The position numbers were made by a program, and so were the translations under genes. From the NCBI GenBank assembly GCA_009746045.1, contig RPFO01000027.1:4010000-4056566 (forward strand): 46,567 bases of DNA, given 5' to 3'. Below, piece after piece: positions 45,245 through 46,567 of the stretch; within the stretch, counting starts at the first letter, position 1; each line of letters starts with the position of its first letter. This DNA comes from Mesostigma viride. Lineage: Eukaryota; Streptophyta; Mesostigmatophyceae; Mesostigmatales; Mesostigmataceae. The notes under the pieces are model-generated. The model searched no databases, was not told the origin of the DNA, and saw nothing but the letters and a program-made list of their open reading frames with translations.

Positions 45245-45254
45245 CTATATAAAG
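45245..45254 (+). promoter_or_regulatory. TATA element between divergent genes 43379 and 45311
   Basis: CTATATAAAG lies 57-66 bp before the plus-strand ATG and immediately before the minus-strand ATG, so it could serve both. Confidence 0.45.
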
Positions 45255-45310
45255 CTTAGCTAGAAAAAGAGAAACGGGTCTCGTTTTGCAAGTTTTTCGT
45301 CTTCGGTGTA

Positions 45311-46363
45311 ATGAAAGAACTGGCCATGAAAGATCGTTCTAAGACGTTGCGTATTTGCAAATGGCTTTCCGTGAACAGCTCTGTCATCCGTAAAGCGGGT
45401 CGCAACTTCTTCTCTCCTCTCACTGTGCAAGACATCCGGACTCTGTGCACGCGTCTGGGTTTCTCGCCTCCGAAGACCATCACTCCGGAACAAGCTCGTG
45501 CAAGTCTTCTCGCTGTGCTGGCAGCGCGCAAGATACAAAGATGGGCGAGAAGGACGTTTATCGACAAACTCGTTGCGATCAAGACGATCAAGAAGTACGT
45601 CGCGCTCATTCCTCAGAATCGAGACGACATGGTGATGCTCGAAAAGCTCCCACATAAAAAGGAGGTGTTCAAGCTCGTGTTGCCGGACCGCACTGTAATC
45701 GGGTTCAACGCAGTCAGACTGGCCGAGTTTATTCTCGAGTCAGGCTCATTCGAGGACCCTTTCACCCGCCACAGATTTAACGAGGTCGAGCTTCTCCGTC
45801 TCGACAACCAGGTTCGGCGGCTGGGCTTTCAGCGGCGGTCCACTCTCCATCTGTTTCTGCACCCGGAATTAGTCCGAGCGAAGAAAGAGAGGCAATCTCT
45901 CGTCACCGGGCTCGAGAGGATGTGCACTGAGATGGTGGAGATGATGATCCAGGTCTGCGAGGGGGAATGGACGCTCCCTCGAGACGCCGTGATGCTTCTA
46001 GACGGCGATTACTTTCCGCAGTGGCATGTTTACTTCCGTCACCTTGTTTCTCTCGAGCCCCACGCCGCCCACGCGACTCTGTTGTCCAACCGCGGTCTGG
46101 TCGACGCGGCGATCAGGCGATGGGGGCCTGCTAAGTTGAGGGATACGCTTATGACGCAGAGGGACGTGAACGCGCACCACTGCGTTCTCATGTACCTGAA
46201 GAACTTGCTAAACACGCATCACGTCAAGGGGTTCGGCGGCGTGCCTTTGCCTAGCCCGGTTGTCCACAGGATGACGCAGGAGTTTTTCCACACCACGACA
46301 CCCGCAACCGTGCTCAACTCTTCGCTCCTTACGGAATGTCCGAGTTTCAGATCACGCAGGTGA
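45311..46363 (+). CDS. Virus-like protein with IQ-like motif and DPFTR motif
   Basis: 350 residues. ARKIQRWARRTF (about 73-84) fits an IQ-type basic helix. SFEDPFTRHRFNEVELLRLD (about 146-165) resembles the truncated U-box/RING-like DP-x-TR...L motif seen in giant-virus proteins. The remainder is helical, with HPELVRAKKERQSL and a C-terminal region rich in His and Arg. Role unknown. The stop overlaps an ORF that runs out of the window, so the true end may be affected by a frame change. Confidence 0.7.
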   Translation: MKELAMKDRSKTLRICKWLSVNSSVIRKAGRNFFSPLTVQDIRTLCTRLGFSPPKTITPEQARASLLAVLAARKIQRWARRTFIDKLVAIKTIKKYVALIPQNRDDMVMLEKLPHKKEVFKLVLPDRTVIGFNAVRLAEFILESGSFEDPFTRHRFNEVELLRLDNQVRRLGFQRRSTLHLFLHPELVRAKKERQSLVTGLERMCTEMVEMMIQVCEGEWTLPRDAVMLLDGDYFPQWHVYFRHLVSLEPHAAHATLLSNRGLVDAAIRRWGPAKLRDTLMTQRDVNAHHCVLMYLKNLLNTHHVKGFGGVPLPSPVVHRMTQEFFHTTTPATVLNSSLLTECPSFRSRR

Positions 46364-46567
46364 CCGATTCTCCAACCCCGTCACGGGCAACGTTTCCTGA
46401 CGTGCTGAGTGGCCCTTTTGTGCTAGAACCATCGGCCCGTGTGTATGGCCGCTTGAACGGGAAGAAGCAGTTTCTTGAATCTAATCGGATGAATAAAAGT
46501 CTGTATAACGAAATACGAAATCTTTCTTGCTGTGTAATTACCCGCATTGCCTTCTCGCGGCTGCGTA
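46336..46567 (+). CDS. Partial ORF running off the window end
   Basis: From the ATG at 46336 the frame is open for 77 codons to the last base. It reads plausibly (ARVYGRLNGKKQFLESNRMN). It overlaps the last 28 bp of the preceding gene in another frame. It could be a separate gene or a frame-shifted continuation. A GAATAAAAG at 46490 could also be a polyadenylation signal, which would argue against coding. Confidence 0.35.
   Translation, partial: MSEFQITQVTDSPTPSRATFPDVLSGPFVLEPSARVYGRLNGKKQFLESNRMNKSLYNEIRNLSCCVITRIAFSRLR

Overview
This looks like eukaryotic nuclear DNA in two parts. Bases 1 to about 21,000 are transposon-rich host-type sequence. Bases about 21,300 to 46,567 are a dense, two-stranded gene array resembling a nucleocytoplasmic large DNA virus (giant virus). 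The features pointing to a virus are KilA-N and F-box-like proteins, a SprT-like protease, a GT14-like glycosyltransferase, paralog families, a lone tRNA, short AT-rich promoters and overlapping gene ends. No hallmark gene (capsid, DNA polymerase B, packaging ATPase) is in the window, so the assignment rests on gene style and accessory families. Several virus-like genes are broken, which fits an endogenised virus, but assembly error or a chimeric contig cannot be excluded. I cannot name the host.

Left part. A ~1.15 kb repeat occurs twice in direct orientation (2669-3818, 9357-10537); each copy ends in a ~150 bp hairpin. Between them lies a decayed copia-type element (about 4540-8800). A structurally complete copia-type element follows (10781-18586), with apparently identical 615 bp LTRs and a 7 bp target duplication. 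It has inserted into the integrase zinc finger of an older gypsy element, whose remains run to a 540 bp 3' LTR at 20400-20939. Both copia-type copies have the order integrase - protease - RT - RNase H, unlike canonical copia (protease first), and an RT active-site box lacking its aromatic residue.

Right part, block 1 (21.3-28.9 kb). It holds two tandem small membrane proteins and four larger genes of unknown function. The four share a TATA element about 75-90 bp before the start codon and a T-run/AATG/A-run element after the stop. CCCGTGG/CCACGGG and GGTTACG words are abundant in the block's intergenic DNA. In the middle (26342-27626) is a ~1.3 kb nested inverted repeat built from G-rich and GGAGATGCATCTCC modules around a symmetric tandem array. 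It is the best candidate for a cis-acting site, such as a replication or recombination element.

Right part, block 2 (28.9-46.5 kb). Eight proteins carry the same small Cys/His module, C-x9-C-x(9-11)-C-x2-H, usually at the N-terminus and once at the C-terminus. It is attached to different bodies: F-box-like, J-domain-like, membrane/helical and unknown. This shuffled module family is the most system-like signal here. The block also holds the SprT-like protease, the broken glycosyltransferase, a KilA-N protein with a repeat inserted in its domain, a tRNA-Ile(UAU), small membrane proteins and several unknown genes.
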